Source of the DNA: Paragordius varius
Lineage: Eukaryota; Nematomorpha
Length of the DNA: 64,000 nucleotides
Direction: 5' to 3'
NCBI GenBank assembly: GCA_964247055.1
Contig: OZ176052.1
Coordinates: 3,348,001 to 3,412,000, forward strand
In this document: piece by piece, positions 1 to 13,593 of the stretch
Layout: each line of letters starts with the position of its first letter
How positions within the stretch are numbered: the first letter of the stretch is position 1
Notes under the pieces: model-generated
What the model was told of the DNA's origin: nothing
Seen by the model: the letters and a program-made list of their open reading frames with translations, nothing else
Databases searched by the model: none
Made by a program: the position numbers and the translations under genes

Positions 1-445
1 TTCAAATTAGCCTGTCAGTTATCACTCTAACAAAAGTATATATAAAAAGTAAAATAATATATTTATAAATTTTATTTTTATCCGAAAATCCCAAATTTTG
101 GTCCATGGCTAGTTCAAAATAAACGAAAAAATGCCGAGATTGTATGATAAAAATTTTAAAAAATACTAACATAAAAAAAGTTTTCCCCGAAAAAATGGAT
201 ATTTTGTCTAAAAATTAAATAAGCAAAATTTTGTTGAAGCGTACCTCATTCCTTTTTTGGGATGATGAAAACGGGTTAAAAACACCTTGTTAAAAAAACT
301 TTTTTTATAATTGAATGCCTGCACATTTTTATCACCTAAAAATTTAAATTTATAGGTTTGCCTGCTTTCAAATTTGGATAAATTAACACACAATTTATAA
401 TTTATTAAATAAATTAAGCGAACAAAAATTTTGATCAATGTTTTA
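1..445. repeat. AT-rich repeat-derived sequence, no gene seen
   Basis: No convincing exon is present. Parts resemble the stretch at about 53.65-54.1 kb by eye (a shared aaaaatgccg motif, then a similar T/A-rich tail), so this is probably a worn copy of the same long AT-rich interspersed repeat. Open frames here are short and lack coding character. Confidence 0.35.
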
Positions 446-587
446 AAGTGATAGAAATTTTCAGCATCATCATATTACATAGAAACAGTGTTTTATAATA
501 TGCCATTTGCACTTCAAAGTGATAGAAATTTTCAGCATCATCATATTACTTAGAAACAGTGTTTTATAATATGCCATTTGCACTTCA
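446..587. repeat. Tandem duplication of a 71-bp unit
   Basis: Two copies of a 71-bp unit lie head to tail at 446-516 and 517-587. They begin aagtgatagaaattttcagc and differ at about one position, so the duplication is recent. The unit ends in atttgcacttca, which leads straight into the next minisatellite-like stretch. The same phrase precedes the minisatellite at 39654. Confidence 0.9.
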
Positions 588-670
588 AAAGTGTTTTTGA
601 ATACTTCAAGTTGGTTCTGAATATTTCAAGTTAATCTTTAAACACTTCTAGTTGCTCTTAAAATAATTTA
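588..670 (+). repeat. Degenerate 21-bp minisatellite, relative of the 39.65-kb element
   Basis: Three to four worn units of the type acttcaagttggtcctgaa follow the 71-bp duplication. They match the unit of the fold-back element at 39654-40275, and the sequence after them (ccaaccataatttttgcat) also matches its interior. This looks like the left end of another copy of that element. Confidence 0.6.
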
Positions 671-699
671 AGTTTGGATCCAACCATAATTTTTGCATC

Positions 700-1080
700 A
701 TTTTTCCGTAGACGCTGGTTTAGAAATATAAATAAATCTTTTAAGTTTAATTCTACCAGCAAATCTTTTAATTTATTTATTTTAAAATCAGCGGTTTGCT
801 TCTATCATGTTTTAAACCAATTCGAGGTCAAGATTATAAATAAATAATAAAAATAAAAGCATTATCCAATGAGAAAAAATTTAACACTCCTTTACTTTCT
901 GGGGTTGATTATATCGAAAAATGATTTAAAATTTGACTATTTAAAAAAATATTAAGATTAAGCCGAAAAAATATGCTTTCTTCAGCCGTTTAACCGCATT
1001 ATACAAAATAATTAAAAAAATTTTAACAAAAATCCTCATCTCAATTTTTTTTGCCGCCATTTTTATATCTAATTTTTTTA
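700..1080 (-). repeat. Long AT-rich interspersed repeat, inverted copy
   Basis: Read on the minus strand this contains the phrase gaagaaagcatatttttt preceded by a ggct motif. The same phrase occurs on the plus strand near 4.2, 26.0 and 53.35 kb. No coding capacity is visible. Boundaries are approximate. Confidence 0.45.
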
Positions 1081-1106
1081 AACTAACACTTGGTTCATTT
1101 CCATCC

Positions 1107-1637
1107 TTCAATTTAAATTGGGGTAGTTGGATACCCCATGTCTGTTTAAAATTAATACATCAGAAAATATGGAAGGAATTAAACCCAGGCAAAAGTTTGC
1201 ACTTATATAACATTAAAAACCAAAATATAAATTTAATTACTTCAAAAATACTTGATATTACTTATTTTTATGTAAAACCCAAAGTTAAAAATTAAGACAA
1301 GCTAAATATAAAAAATAATGCAAAATATACCACTTTTTCTGTTTATATTAAGGTTAAATGTGATTTCAATTTAAAAGTAAACTTAATTAAAGCCTTAAAA
1401 TCAAATAAACACGATATTTTGCAAAAGTGTTGTATAAAAATGGCATCCAAATAGTTTAAGACGGAACTTTTTTTCCAAAACTAAATTTTATTTAGTTATT
1501 TAGGCTTTTAGGCTCATTTATAAGATTTTTTTAGGATAGAAGCATAATTTCAAATTGGGATCGTTTCTTTCAGTAGTTATTTAAAAATATCAACTTAATT
1601 ATAATCTGGGGTATATAGATACCCTAATTTAAATCGA
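1107..1637 (+). mobile_element. Palindromic-ended MITE (family 1), about 0.53 kb
   Basis: The copy opens with aaattggggtagttggatac and closes with ggggtatatagataccctaa. The two ends are inverted copies of each other, and each holds its own small palindrome of the form GGGGTA...TACCCC. The interior matches copies in the 42.7-52.7 kb cluster, including the landmarks ggaaggaatt near the start and gatcgtttctttcagtag near the end. It encodes nothing and is probably a non-autonomous DNA transposon. Confidence 0.7.
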
Positions 1638-2504
1638 AGTGTTAATGCCTTAGGCAATGTTTATTATGGTTAGATAATGTAAATAATTAAGTTTAAAAAA
1701 GCTTTCAGGCTCATTTTAATTACAGCTGCATGTTTCAATCGTGTTTTGAAAATGTCCCAATTTTAGACCTAGAAATCACAAAACTGGAAAAAAATATAAG
1801 CCTTTTTATCTAATACATGAAAACAAGGTTTAATAACAAATTTCAACAAAATTTCAAAACTATAGTTTATTTACAAAATTAAGTATGGGATATAAAACTA
1901 ACCCAAAAGTTAAACTGAGACAAAAAATTTAAAGGTAATTAAATGTTTACTAACTTTAAATACCGTAGTTTATTTAAAGCTCTAAAGTGATAAATGTCAT
2001 TACAAAAAAATAAATGTAAATTGTAAATTACAAAAAAATTCTGTCAAAAAATCACGCTAATAGTTAAATCTAAATATTTTCCAATTATTTTACTTATTTT
2101 AAAAAACCAAAAAATCTGTCGGTTTGAGAACTTTTTATAAATTTCACAGTTTAAAAATTTTCTCTATCGACTAGAGAATATTAGGCATTTTGACCGGATA
2201 TCACAGAGATTTTTTATATTTAAAATGCCATAGGATAGAAAAATACAATTGGTAATGAGAAAGTATATGATTGACCACGTAATAAAAAATTAAAACAGCT
2301 ATCTGCTAAATCAATTATACTTTTTTAATATCTAATGTTTAATTATTGTGAAAATATATCTTTTTCAGAGTGATCCAATATTTTAAAAAATTTACTTAAT
2401 AACAGCTATATATACCTGCATTAACATTCAAACAGGCGGACCACCGTTTGTGGGTTTGGATTTTATTGTGTGTATTCGAAATTTTTAAGTCAATTAGCTA
2501 TGAA
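1638..2504. other. Upstream region of kuz, no gene seen
   Basis: This AT-rich sequence holds no exon I can support. It must contain the kuz promoter and 5' UTR, but no core promoter motif stands out against the base composition. Confidence 0.5.
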
Positions 2505-5500
2505 ATGTGTGCAATTTATTTTATATATTTGATTGGTATTTTTTTATTATAATATAGTTTTACCTTATATTTACTGTACACTTACCTATATTAATCATTA
2601 TGAAACTTTGAATTATGCAACAAACCGCAAAAAAAGAGATCTTACTAGTGAAAATCCTCATATATCATTTAATGCATTTAACAAGTTAGTTGTTGTTTTA
2701 CTATATTAGATCATTTGATATAATATTATCCTACAATAATTATGAAATGTCACCAAACCTCATAATTACTAGTGAATATAGTCACAAAAATGAGACTCAA
2801 TATATTTCTGATAACATTTTTGTCAGTGGATATGTATTAGGTAAACGTTTTTCTTATGTATAGGGTACTTAAATTCTCACGCCGAAGGAAATTTATTAGA
2901 TGGCGTTTTTGCAGGAGTTATTAAATTATCTATTCCTAACCAAATTGATCTCGAGTTATATTATGTGGAAAGGGTTGGACCGTTTTATCCAAATAAACAC
3001 CATTCTATCATATATAAATCTGAAGATATAAATGATTTACATCTCCTATCTTCATTACCTTCAAATTATAAAAATTTTAAATTTTATAAAACTAAATCAT
3101 CATCAACAACCAAAAACACAAAGATAACAAAAAATAATACTCATTTTTCAATAGATTCTTCCTTGAAGCACAATTCACATAATCACAGGTAAAAAAATTA
3201 AATTCGCAACATTTATTAAAGTTATTTAATATAAATAATTTCCTTATTTCCAACTTAGTTTTCAACTGTTTACTAAATCATTATCATGAATTTAGATGTT
3301 TGTAATGAAAAAATACCATTAATCTTTATTATTTTTTTTGATTTTTTAAGCTGTGGGTGGATTATTCAAGAAATATACGTTTAATCTCAAAGTTTGCAAT
3401 TTAGTTTTTTTTATTTTTTTTGAAGAGAACCCCTAAAAACCAATTTATATTATAATTGGTATGGGAAAATATTTATTCATTTGTTTTTTTGTATATTTTT
3501 GACAAGTTTAAAATTAGGCTATCACATATAACTTATATTTTGTATTTTTTTTTATAATCATTTAAAGATAATCCCGAATTTAATATATTTTTGTCTTATG
3601 ACTATGTACCCATTGTTTAATTTTTTGACATAATCTATAGTTTGTAGATAGCGTGCTGTTTTCATTATATTAGTTAGATACATAATATTTTAGTTTTCAT
3701 CTACCTTAAAAATATTTATTTTTTTTAATATAAGAACGCTTATTAAATTTATTTAGTGTTATGTAATATTGGGGTCAAAACTCGGCTCACTATTTTATTT
3801 TTCATATGTGGTTAACAATTTTTTTTCTTTTCATTTTTTTGAAGACGATTACATTTTGGGGTGGTTTGTACCCTAGAAAACCTGGTCAATAAACTACTCC
3901 TTTGAAAGTGTTCCTCTTAAATATAAGACATTGTTTTCTTGTATTACATAAAAAGTCTTTTTTCATTACAGTTTTTGAGTTTTAGCAAATTTAACAATTC
4001 CGAAACAATTCAAAAACAGCTGATTTATATCATAAATATCAATTCTTGTTAAATGTAATTTGATTGGAATTATTTACATTTTTCAACCATGGTTGCTTGC
4101 CTGTTGTATCAGCTATTTAAAAAAATTAAAAAATGGCGACGAAAGAGTTTTGAAAAGATTTTTTTGCAATTTTACATTTTTGAAAAGTTTTTTTGACAGA
4201 TGCGCCTAAAAGGCTAAAGAAAGCATATTTTTTTGGCTTTATATATTATACTTTTTCAGATATTTGAGTTATTTAAAACTACTTAAAATATTTTTAGCGA
4301 CCATTGATAGAAGTATTGATTAGTAAAAAAAAAGTTTATTGACATATTCCTAATATGCTGTTTTATATTATTTTTCAGGTTTATATTCAGTTTGAAAAAC
4401 GTACCAGGCCCACAACTTGTAATCTCATAAATTTTTGCGAATATTATTTTTACTCGAGATTTACACATAATAATTAATTTTAATTTAAATTTCACAAGGT
4501 ATAATAGTGCAATATGCTTTTAAGTGGTTTTAGATTATTTATACCTTTTTTTGTGAAATAAAACATATAAATGACCTCAATTACTCACTTAATATTACTA
4601 GTTTTTTAGTCTATTTGTTTTGTTCTAAATTTATACTCAATAAAAATAGGTAATGAACTATATTAAATATTTTATTATTTTTTTATGTTTTCAAGTTCAG
4701 CCAATATTGTGGTGTGATTGTAATAATATGGGTTTTTTTGTAAAAAGTTTAATTGGACCCTTGAGGGTTTTTATACATATAGAGTTGTAATAAATTTTTT
4801 TTTAAATATTAAAATCCATACATTTTTTTATCGATAGCGATTTAACATACTTTACTAAGTTTTAGCTTTTATATATATATGGGATATTATAAATTTACTA
4901 TAATAACTCGTTCATTATTTAAATAAATTTCTTGCTCTTTTGTGTTTCTTAAAATTTTGATTAATTGGTGGACAAATACATTAATATATAATTTCATAAG
5001 TTGTCCGTTATTTTTGGACACAAATTTGAGTTAATTTTTCAAAATATTATTGTAAATTATAAATTAAATTAGGGATAGTTTATACGATGTGAGTAAAGCT
5101 CAGGAAGCACCACATGAATACTCTTGGTGCGGACTCAGTAATGAACGCATTCGAGATTGGATGATGTCCCATTATGCTCAAATACCTTCTTCTCCTCAAT
5201 CAGACACAAATATCAAACAAAAACAACTACAAGTAAATCATTGAAACGTTTATATAAATAAGTATTACTCAAATGGTTTCCTGAGCCGTATTTTTACAAA
5301 ATCTAGCGGGCTCGCACATCAAAGACTACTTAAACTATATATTTATAATAATATTGACAATAAAAGCAACAGCTTTTACAATTAAATTCATAATAAAAAT
5401 GTTTTTTACAATAGTTCGTTAATAATTTGCATTGAATTGATTACCGTCTGCGTGCATATATAGACAAAAGCACATGATGCGTTTAAATATTTTCCTCCCG

Positions 5501-6238
5501 TTTCAATTTACGGTTTAATAATTTATCATTATTGCACATGAATTTAATAAAAGGAATTTATACTAAATTATTTTATGGAAAGAAGCAAAATAATTTATAT
5601 ATATATAATTGTAAACATGCAATAATGGTTAATTTAATTTAAAAAATTGCCGCAGTGAATAATGGTCGCTTTAGTTTTTGTTTGATTTGTTAATTGTTTT
5701 AATTCCTTTTTTTGGTATTAAAATCCTTGTGTTTTTAGGTTTCAAAGTATGATGCATCGCCAAAATGTGTGATAAGACAACAAAAATCATTCAGTAAATA
5801 TTTTTCGTTTACGCAAACATCCAATAACAACAATGATTCCAAGGATATTTTGAATTGCAATCCCTTAAATACTGAGCCAAGGGATAGTTTATTAGTCAAC
5901 ACTGATAAAGAATCTCCAAAAAATATTTTCAATATCAATGATAATATTCCAAACGATATTTATGATAATGACCATCAAACTTCTAAAGTAAAGAAATCAA
6001 AATCAAAATTTTTGCCAAAACGTTTAAATAGACGATCAATTGACACTTTAAACCTTTTCGATCGGGATCAATCAAATGGTAAATATGCCATATACAAATT
6101 TTTTAATATCGCACATTTCTAAAAATTGTTATTCTATTATTAATTTTTTGGAAACTGAAAATGATAATAGAAATAGTTAATTCTAGGTAATTATTTTATT
6201 TATAAATTATATATTATTACTCTTTTAAGGTTTACCAG

Positions 6239-6281
<43 letters not shown>

Positions 6282-9200
6282 TTTCCACTGCCATATATAA
6301 TATAATCTAATATTTTAAATAATTAGTACCCACGGACGGACCTCTAACTCATAAAATATATTGTTTCTACACTACAAATATATACCGTTTTAATTTAAAT
6401 GTTGCCTTAAAATGAGCTTTCCGCTCCCAAAATGTCTTTTACAAATTATCTAATCCTGATTATATTAAAGTGGTTTTTACCCTTAGGATTTATTACATAC
6501 ATTTTTTTTATTATTTCACACAAAAATGGTTTTATACTAGGTATGCATAAAAGAGATGCCACATTTTTTAATGTTAATGATGATTTGTTTGGAAAAGGGA
6601 GTTTTAACACTAAAGAAGGAACACAATCTACAATTTCTAATGCAAACACCAATATGAATAATGCTGAAAACTTAAATAAAACCAAATCCTACATACCCAT
6701 ACGCAATACCTGTTCATTGTTTATACAAACGGATACATTTTTGTGGAAACATGTGGCTAAAAAACATGGAACCCAAGAAAAGTATATTGAAACATAATTA
6801 ATTTTGAATTAAATTTGTTTGTGTGTGTTTGTCACAATTATTCAATTTGTTAAAATTGTATTATAAATTATTTTGGGTAAATTATATAATTATAAAACAA
6901 AATCATATGGAAAAACCAGAAATAATATTTGGCGACAAAAGGTTTTGAACGAAATAAATTTTTTCATATTTAATTTTTCTAATTCGCTTAAATATAATAT
7001 TTATTTTAAAATTCGGTAAAATATCATCGATTAGTTCAAAATATCCAAATTTGAAATCATTCGGAGGTAGAAAACAATTTGAATATTAGGGCGTTTAGAT
7101 AAAATTGATTTTTTTTTGTATTTTTTTTTCAATTTCAATTTTTAGACGGAAAATAAGGGAAGAAATTATTGGAATGATATCTTCTCACATTAAAGCTGTG
7201 AATCATATATATGGGTCCACTGAATTTGGAAACATTAAGGGCATACAATTTGTTGTTCAACGGATTAAGGTATAGTATTATTTTTAAATATTTTATATTT
7301 TATCGCTATCCTACTTTTACAAAATTTTAATTAAATTTCCGTAAAATATCTTATTTTTAATTATTTATTGGTAGTTTAAGGAGTTTTAGGCATAATACAT
7401 CCGATTTTAATGGGAAAATAAAAAATTTCAGTCATTTATTTCAGAATTTCACATGAGTTTTTTTGAAAAATCATATAATGTAGAAAAAAGCCACGATGTA
7501 ATCATGAAAAATTAGTTTTGAGGCCACTTAAATATCTTACCCCACTACAATTGTCATTGTGTTATATAGATTTTGGAGGATACGTATTGTGACACAATCA
7601 TTGATAAACGACATGAAAGTTATTGTAATTCCAACCTTGATGTTAGTAATGTGCTCAACCTTTGGTCCCTTGAGAATCATGATGATTTTTGCTTGGCTTA
7701 CCTTTGGACCTATCGAGATTTTGTGGGCGGTACGCTGGGTTTAGCATGGGTCGCCGCACCTGACCGAGAAAGTGGTGGCTTGTGTGAAACATACAAACCT
7801 TACAGTGATGCTATTTTACCCTCAAACACTAATATAAATACCATCATCACAAATAAAAATAAAAATAATGTCCGCAATGGATTGAAAACGTTTAATTTTG
7901 GAGGGGAAAAGGGTAATTCTCCAATGGTGGAGGATAGTAAAAAACATTACAGTGAACATGATGGTGAGGATATGAAGCAATTCTTGCATGGTATTTTGTT
8001 TTTTTTTTGTTTTTTAAATGATAAAAATATTAAAAACGAGACAAAATATACCCCATATAATCTATGTTAACCAATATTTATTACAATATTTTTTATTTGA
8101 TGTCAGCTATTTAACGTGCTCCACAATTTTTTTGTGACAGTTTTGTTTTTTCCTAGCATTTGAGTCGTTGCTAAATGTACATTTGTAAGTTGAAACTTTT
8201 TCGCACATGTTAACCAAGCATGTCAATTTTTATTGAACAGAGATTGACATGTCACGGTTGGTTGGATGGTTATTAAAAGAGCATTTGTAAGTGCATTGTT
8301 GACCGTGATTGTGACCGCCTTTAATAACAAATGGAAAAAAAGAATATGTTTATTAAGTAAGATCATCATTCTTAGGGATCAATAATAATTTTTTCTTCCA
8401 TATTTTGGGGTTGTAAGCGTCTTTAATACCAATTTTTTCTTTTTCAAAATTCTTTACGATTGTTCTCTGCCAATTTTTGTGGGCAGCCTGGTAAAACTTT
8501 TAAGTTATATAACGTAATATTTTAAATAATTAATACATATTTCAATTTAATGTAAATATAGCAGCACATTTTTATAAAAAAAACTTTGACATTGATACTA
8601 TTTTAACAACTATTATCTAATTTTGTTGTATTTAGCTCTAACAATTTGCATTAGTATCTTACGATAGCATTGCATTCTTAAGTTGTCAACCCGGTTATTG
8701 TGATTTTGACCATGCGATAAATTTGCTATAATATATTTTGTGATTAGTTATAATTGAATATATTGATAGAACATATATTTTTTGTTTGGCAGAGTTTATT
8801 GTTTGCATTTATCATATTTTTAGAGCAATCTCTATCACAACGCATGAATAGAGATGTAGATAGAGATCCTATCCGTACTCGGGAGTTCTATGATGTTAAA
8901 AGTAAATAAAACACATTATTTATCTATAAATTTTTAATTATACAGTATATATTCTCGGCTATGTGCCGGATAAAAGTTAAATTAATATATTGGTCGGGAG
9001 AAATTACGATATATATTTTATATCATTATGAAATCAACATTAATTAACTTAAGTTTTTTCTTTAGCCCATGAAAGTTATAATATGGGTACAACTCATAAC
9101 GTAATTTATATCTATCTATAAAAATATGGCGCAAAATATTGACATTATTAAAGTTACAATCTATATTTTATGGTTGTTTAAAAAAACGTTCAGACTTTTT

Positions 9201-12200
9201 TTACGTTTAAAGCCATAAATTTTTAATTTATACTGTCATATTATAAAACCTTGGTTTTTATATCCTCTGTAGATCGACAATCATCAGCCAAATATATAAT
9301 CAATCGAGATGGAACGTCAGCCGGAATGAATTTGAGACAAACGACGTTTAAAAGCCTAAATACAGGTATTATAACATCACTGAATTATGCGACGGAAGTT
9401 TCACCTGCCGTTTCCCATTTAACATTGGCTCATGAGATTGGCCACAATTTGGGATCACCGGTAAAAAATGATTAAAATCAATAGTATTTTTGTTTATCTG
9501 CAAAACTTTTTTTTATCAAATATCTTACTCTTTAATTTAGGCAAAATTTCGATATTAATCTTAAGCATCTTTTGGAATCGTTTTTTTTGTGAAATTGGAA
9601 TTAGTTTTTTTCACCGTCTGAAACACTATAAAACTGATCTGAAACGGACAGAACTTAGATACCAGACGGTCTCTAAAATGTCATTTTTGATTTTTTTCTA
9701 TTTAAAGGAAAAGTCGCTAATAAAATTTTTGTATATATATATTTTGGCTATTTATATATATTCGCATTGTATCTAAAATATTATTAGGGTTCAAAAAGGA
9801 AATAATTTCTCAAATACTTGACCAAACTATAGAACCGGAAACATTTGATTTTAAAGAGTTTTTAACAATTTTACAACCGGATTAAAAAAATAGTTGACTA
9901 AAACATAAGTAACCGTATCCATTCAATTATTGTCATAAATATGTTAAACCACACCTAACCGAAAATTTAAATTTTCTTTTTTTCTAAAATATATTTTATT
10001 TTTGTATTTAGCATGATTACCCCCCAATGTGTAGGCCTGGACAAGCTTTTGGCGCGCGCCTTGGCAATTACATTATGTTTAGTTCGGCCACTTCAGGTGA
10101 CAAACCCAACAATGATAAATTTTCTGAGTGTAGTAAGCGCAATATTTCACGCATCTTGGATGCCATAATCAATGAAAGATATGGGAAAACGAATTGTTTG
10201 ATAAGTAAATATCTTAAATTATTTTGCGGTTTTTAATTTTTGATTCATTTATAATTATTTTTTATTATCGATGCTTATTACATCTCTCTGAAATTGTAAT
10301 ATACATATAAATTAAAATCTTGTTGCCTGTGTTTTTTAATTATGATTAGGTAAATATATAAAATTATAGAAAAAAAATTAGTTTTGCAATGACCCATTTA
10401 ATCAATAATTTATGATTTGATTTCACAATCCTTCATGATTGGAAGAAAGACAATATTTCATTTTGAAAAATTAAAAAATCTATATTTCGCAAAAAAATAC
10501 TGTTTCATTCATTCAGAAAACGATGGTGCTTTTTGTGGCAATGGCTTGAAGGAGGATGGGGAGGAATGTGATTGTGGTTACATGGAAGAATGTCAAGCAA
10601 ATGGGGAGATTGCTTGTTGTTACCCTAGAACAGAGGACTCCACCAAATCTTGTAAACGAAAACCTGATGTGACTTGTAGGTAAAATGTATTGGCGTTGCT
10701 TACTAATGGTTCTTATGTATTTGTGAAAAAATTTCTAAATTTTTCAAAAGAATCTAACTTTTCCTCATGTCTTTGCAACGGGCAGCAAATTACCAATTTT
10801 TAGAATAAAAAATATTTATTCATTACACTATTATAAACATTTTTACTTAGTTTTCCCTTATCATTGGATTGGTTTCGGATAAACTTTTATCCCTTCATTA
10901 AATTTGGAATTTAATCCTTTTATTTTGTAATTGTATTGAAATAAAATCTACTTAAAGTGCGAACGATATCTAATCGCAATTGAGAGCAAAAATTACATAC
11001 AACTCTCTAAATATTACATTAATTTTTTTTAATAAATATGTTACAAACATATGAACGTTATAATTATTCATTTCCCTTTCCTTTGGTACTACTATATAGT
11101 CCATCAGAAGGCCCCTGCTGTACTAAACAGTGCAAACATGTAACCTCGGGCTCGCTATGCGCTACAGAAACTGAATGTTCACATCGTTCTTATTGTGATG
11201 GTCGAGGTGCTCAATGCCCTACACCTAGGCACAAACCTAATCGCACCACGGCTTGTAATGGCAACACTCAAGTTTGTTGGAATGGAGTATATTATTATAA
11301 TTTTTTATATAACTTTGAATATTTTTTTTTTGTAAATTATATGCATTCAAGTTTGGTTTGGAGTATCATTTATATATATATATCTTGATTTTTTTCGTAA
11401 ATATGCTGATAAATTATTAAGGATTGGAACAGAAACGGTTTTGTTAAACTTGTAGTACATTGGCTTTAGAAAACCGATTTTAAATGGATAAGAAATTAGG
11501 AGATTTTAATATAAAATTCCTTTTTTTATATTTTATATTGCTTTTTATATGTAAAATATAATAAGAGTCAGGAAGGAAACCGTTAACCGTTTCGAAATTA
11601 AAAAATTTCAAAAACCTGTTTATAATCGGAATCGTGGTTCCACAAAATATAATTTTTATTTTTTTTTCTTGTATTTTTAATACAATGTCGTTTACCAATA
11701 TATTACAATAATTTTTAAATTGCAAACAATTAATTGGGCTATTTGTGAATTAAAAAAAAGTTGAACCCGACCAGAAACAAAAAAGTAGCCAAAATTGGTT
11801 GCACTTTTAATCCCTTTTGAATTCCCATAAATTTTTATGCTCTAATCTTTATTCCATGACATAACTTATAATAAAATAGCAATGCACCGGTTCAATCTGT
11901 GAAAAATTCAATCTTGAGCGGTGTTTTATTACGGCTGGGCGTGATGATAAACACATCGATAGGGGTAAATTGTGTCAACTGGCTTGTCAATTAGTTAATC
12001 AACCTGAAACATGTCGCAGTAGTCATGAGTATCCAGCCCTTCGAGCCATTAATAATGGCCAAGGAATGAATCTCAAACCTGGATCCCCTTGCAATAATTA
12101 TCAAGGTACGTACCACATTGATAAACTAATATGTTTTGGTTATACATGTACCTATGGCGGCTTTATAAATTTATATTGTGGGTGATTTTTTTACAGAGAC

Positions 12201-13550
12201 TGGTGTTTTTAAAAAGGTATATCAAACAAATATTTGTATAATAAGAACAATATTAACGTGTTTAAGTTTTTTAGATAATTTTTGTAAACACCCATATGCT
12301 ACTGTATATCAACTTGGTTTAGGCATTTATATTTCCTCTAAGAAAAATTGTTGGTAAAATTTATGATTTAACCATTAGAACACAATTATGTGCTAGTTTT
12401 TCATTATAATTATCTCTGCCGATATGCTTTGTTCATATTGGATTATTACTAATAATGAATGCATGTATTGTATAGGTTATTGTGACATACTACTCAAGTG
12501 TCGTGAGGTTGACCCTGAGGGACCATTGACACGCCTGAAAAATTTGGTGTTTAATGATAAAACGATTGCACTGTTCCAAAGCTGGATAACGGAACGTTGG
12601 TGGATTTTGGCTTTAATTTTGCTCGTTCTCATGCTTGTCATGGGACTTTTCATACAATGTTGCGCAGTCCATACACCCTCATCTAACCCTAAAAAACCAC
12701 CAGCTAGGAGTTTTAGCGATACAGTTTCTCGGACAGCTCATACCTTGCGACAAACGAGTCAACATATGTTACACCCTGGTGATACACTGAGAAGACTCTC
12801 TTTCTATAATCATCATTACCCAAACAATAACGCAATTTTAACTAGTACTATGGGCGCCTATGAAATAAATCACCAGCAACGTAGAAGGTATATATATGTG
12901 TATATATGTGTGTAAAAATTGAAACTATACTATACTACCAAAACAATATATTTTGATAGAGGCCCGTAATTTTAAATAATGTTTTTTTCTAAATACTTGT
13001 AGAGCTGAGGCAAAATGAGGTATAGAGATTTAATAGTACCATACTCAAAATTATACATTTCAAAATCGTAATGTTATATAGTATTAAGGTTTTGAAAATA
13101 TGGCTGTTTTTTAAGGTAAAAAAAAACAAGGTTTTAAAAGTATGACCTTTTTTATATGTAAAAAAATATTTGTCTTTTAGCTTTTACGCTTTTTCTTTAT
13201 GATTTAAATTTTTACTGCGTGTTAGTAGATATGAAGCCTCCAGAGATCGGAGTAGAGATGCAAGGCGTCGAAAAAGTAGTAAGGATGCTATTAGAAAAAA
13301 TCAAAGTAGTTCCTCTTCTGCCGGAGGGGGACACAGAAATAGTAATGGTAATAATCCGAAAAAAGGTACATCAAAAAAGAATGGAACACAACAAACAACC
13401 ACCCTTTCAAATGTTGGTAATAATTATCAGGTGTGGGACCAAGAAAATATGTCACAACCGAATTTTGAGGTATTTTTTTGCTTTATTTAGAACTATTTTG
13501 GTGATGTTTCACCAAAATAGTTGTTTGCTTTGATTTTCTTGTTTATAATG

Positions 13551-13593
<43 letters not shown>

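Noticed and set aside
6446-6685. 79-codon minus-strand frame
   Set aside because: It overlaps kuz exon 7, whose plus-strand frame matches ADAM10 ([10 protein letters not shown]). The minus frame is a shadow.
9468-9776. 102-codon plus-strand frame starting just after the kuz zinc-site exon
   Set aside because: It is intron sequence. The HD completing [12 protein letters not shown] is at 10012, and this frame has no homology and a biased F/L/I composition.
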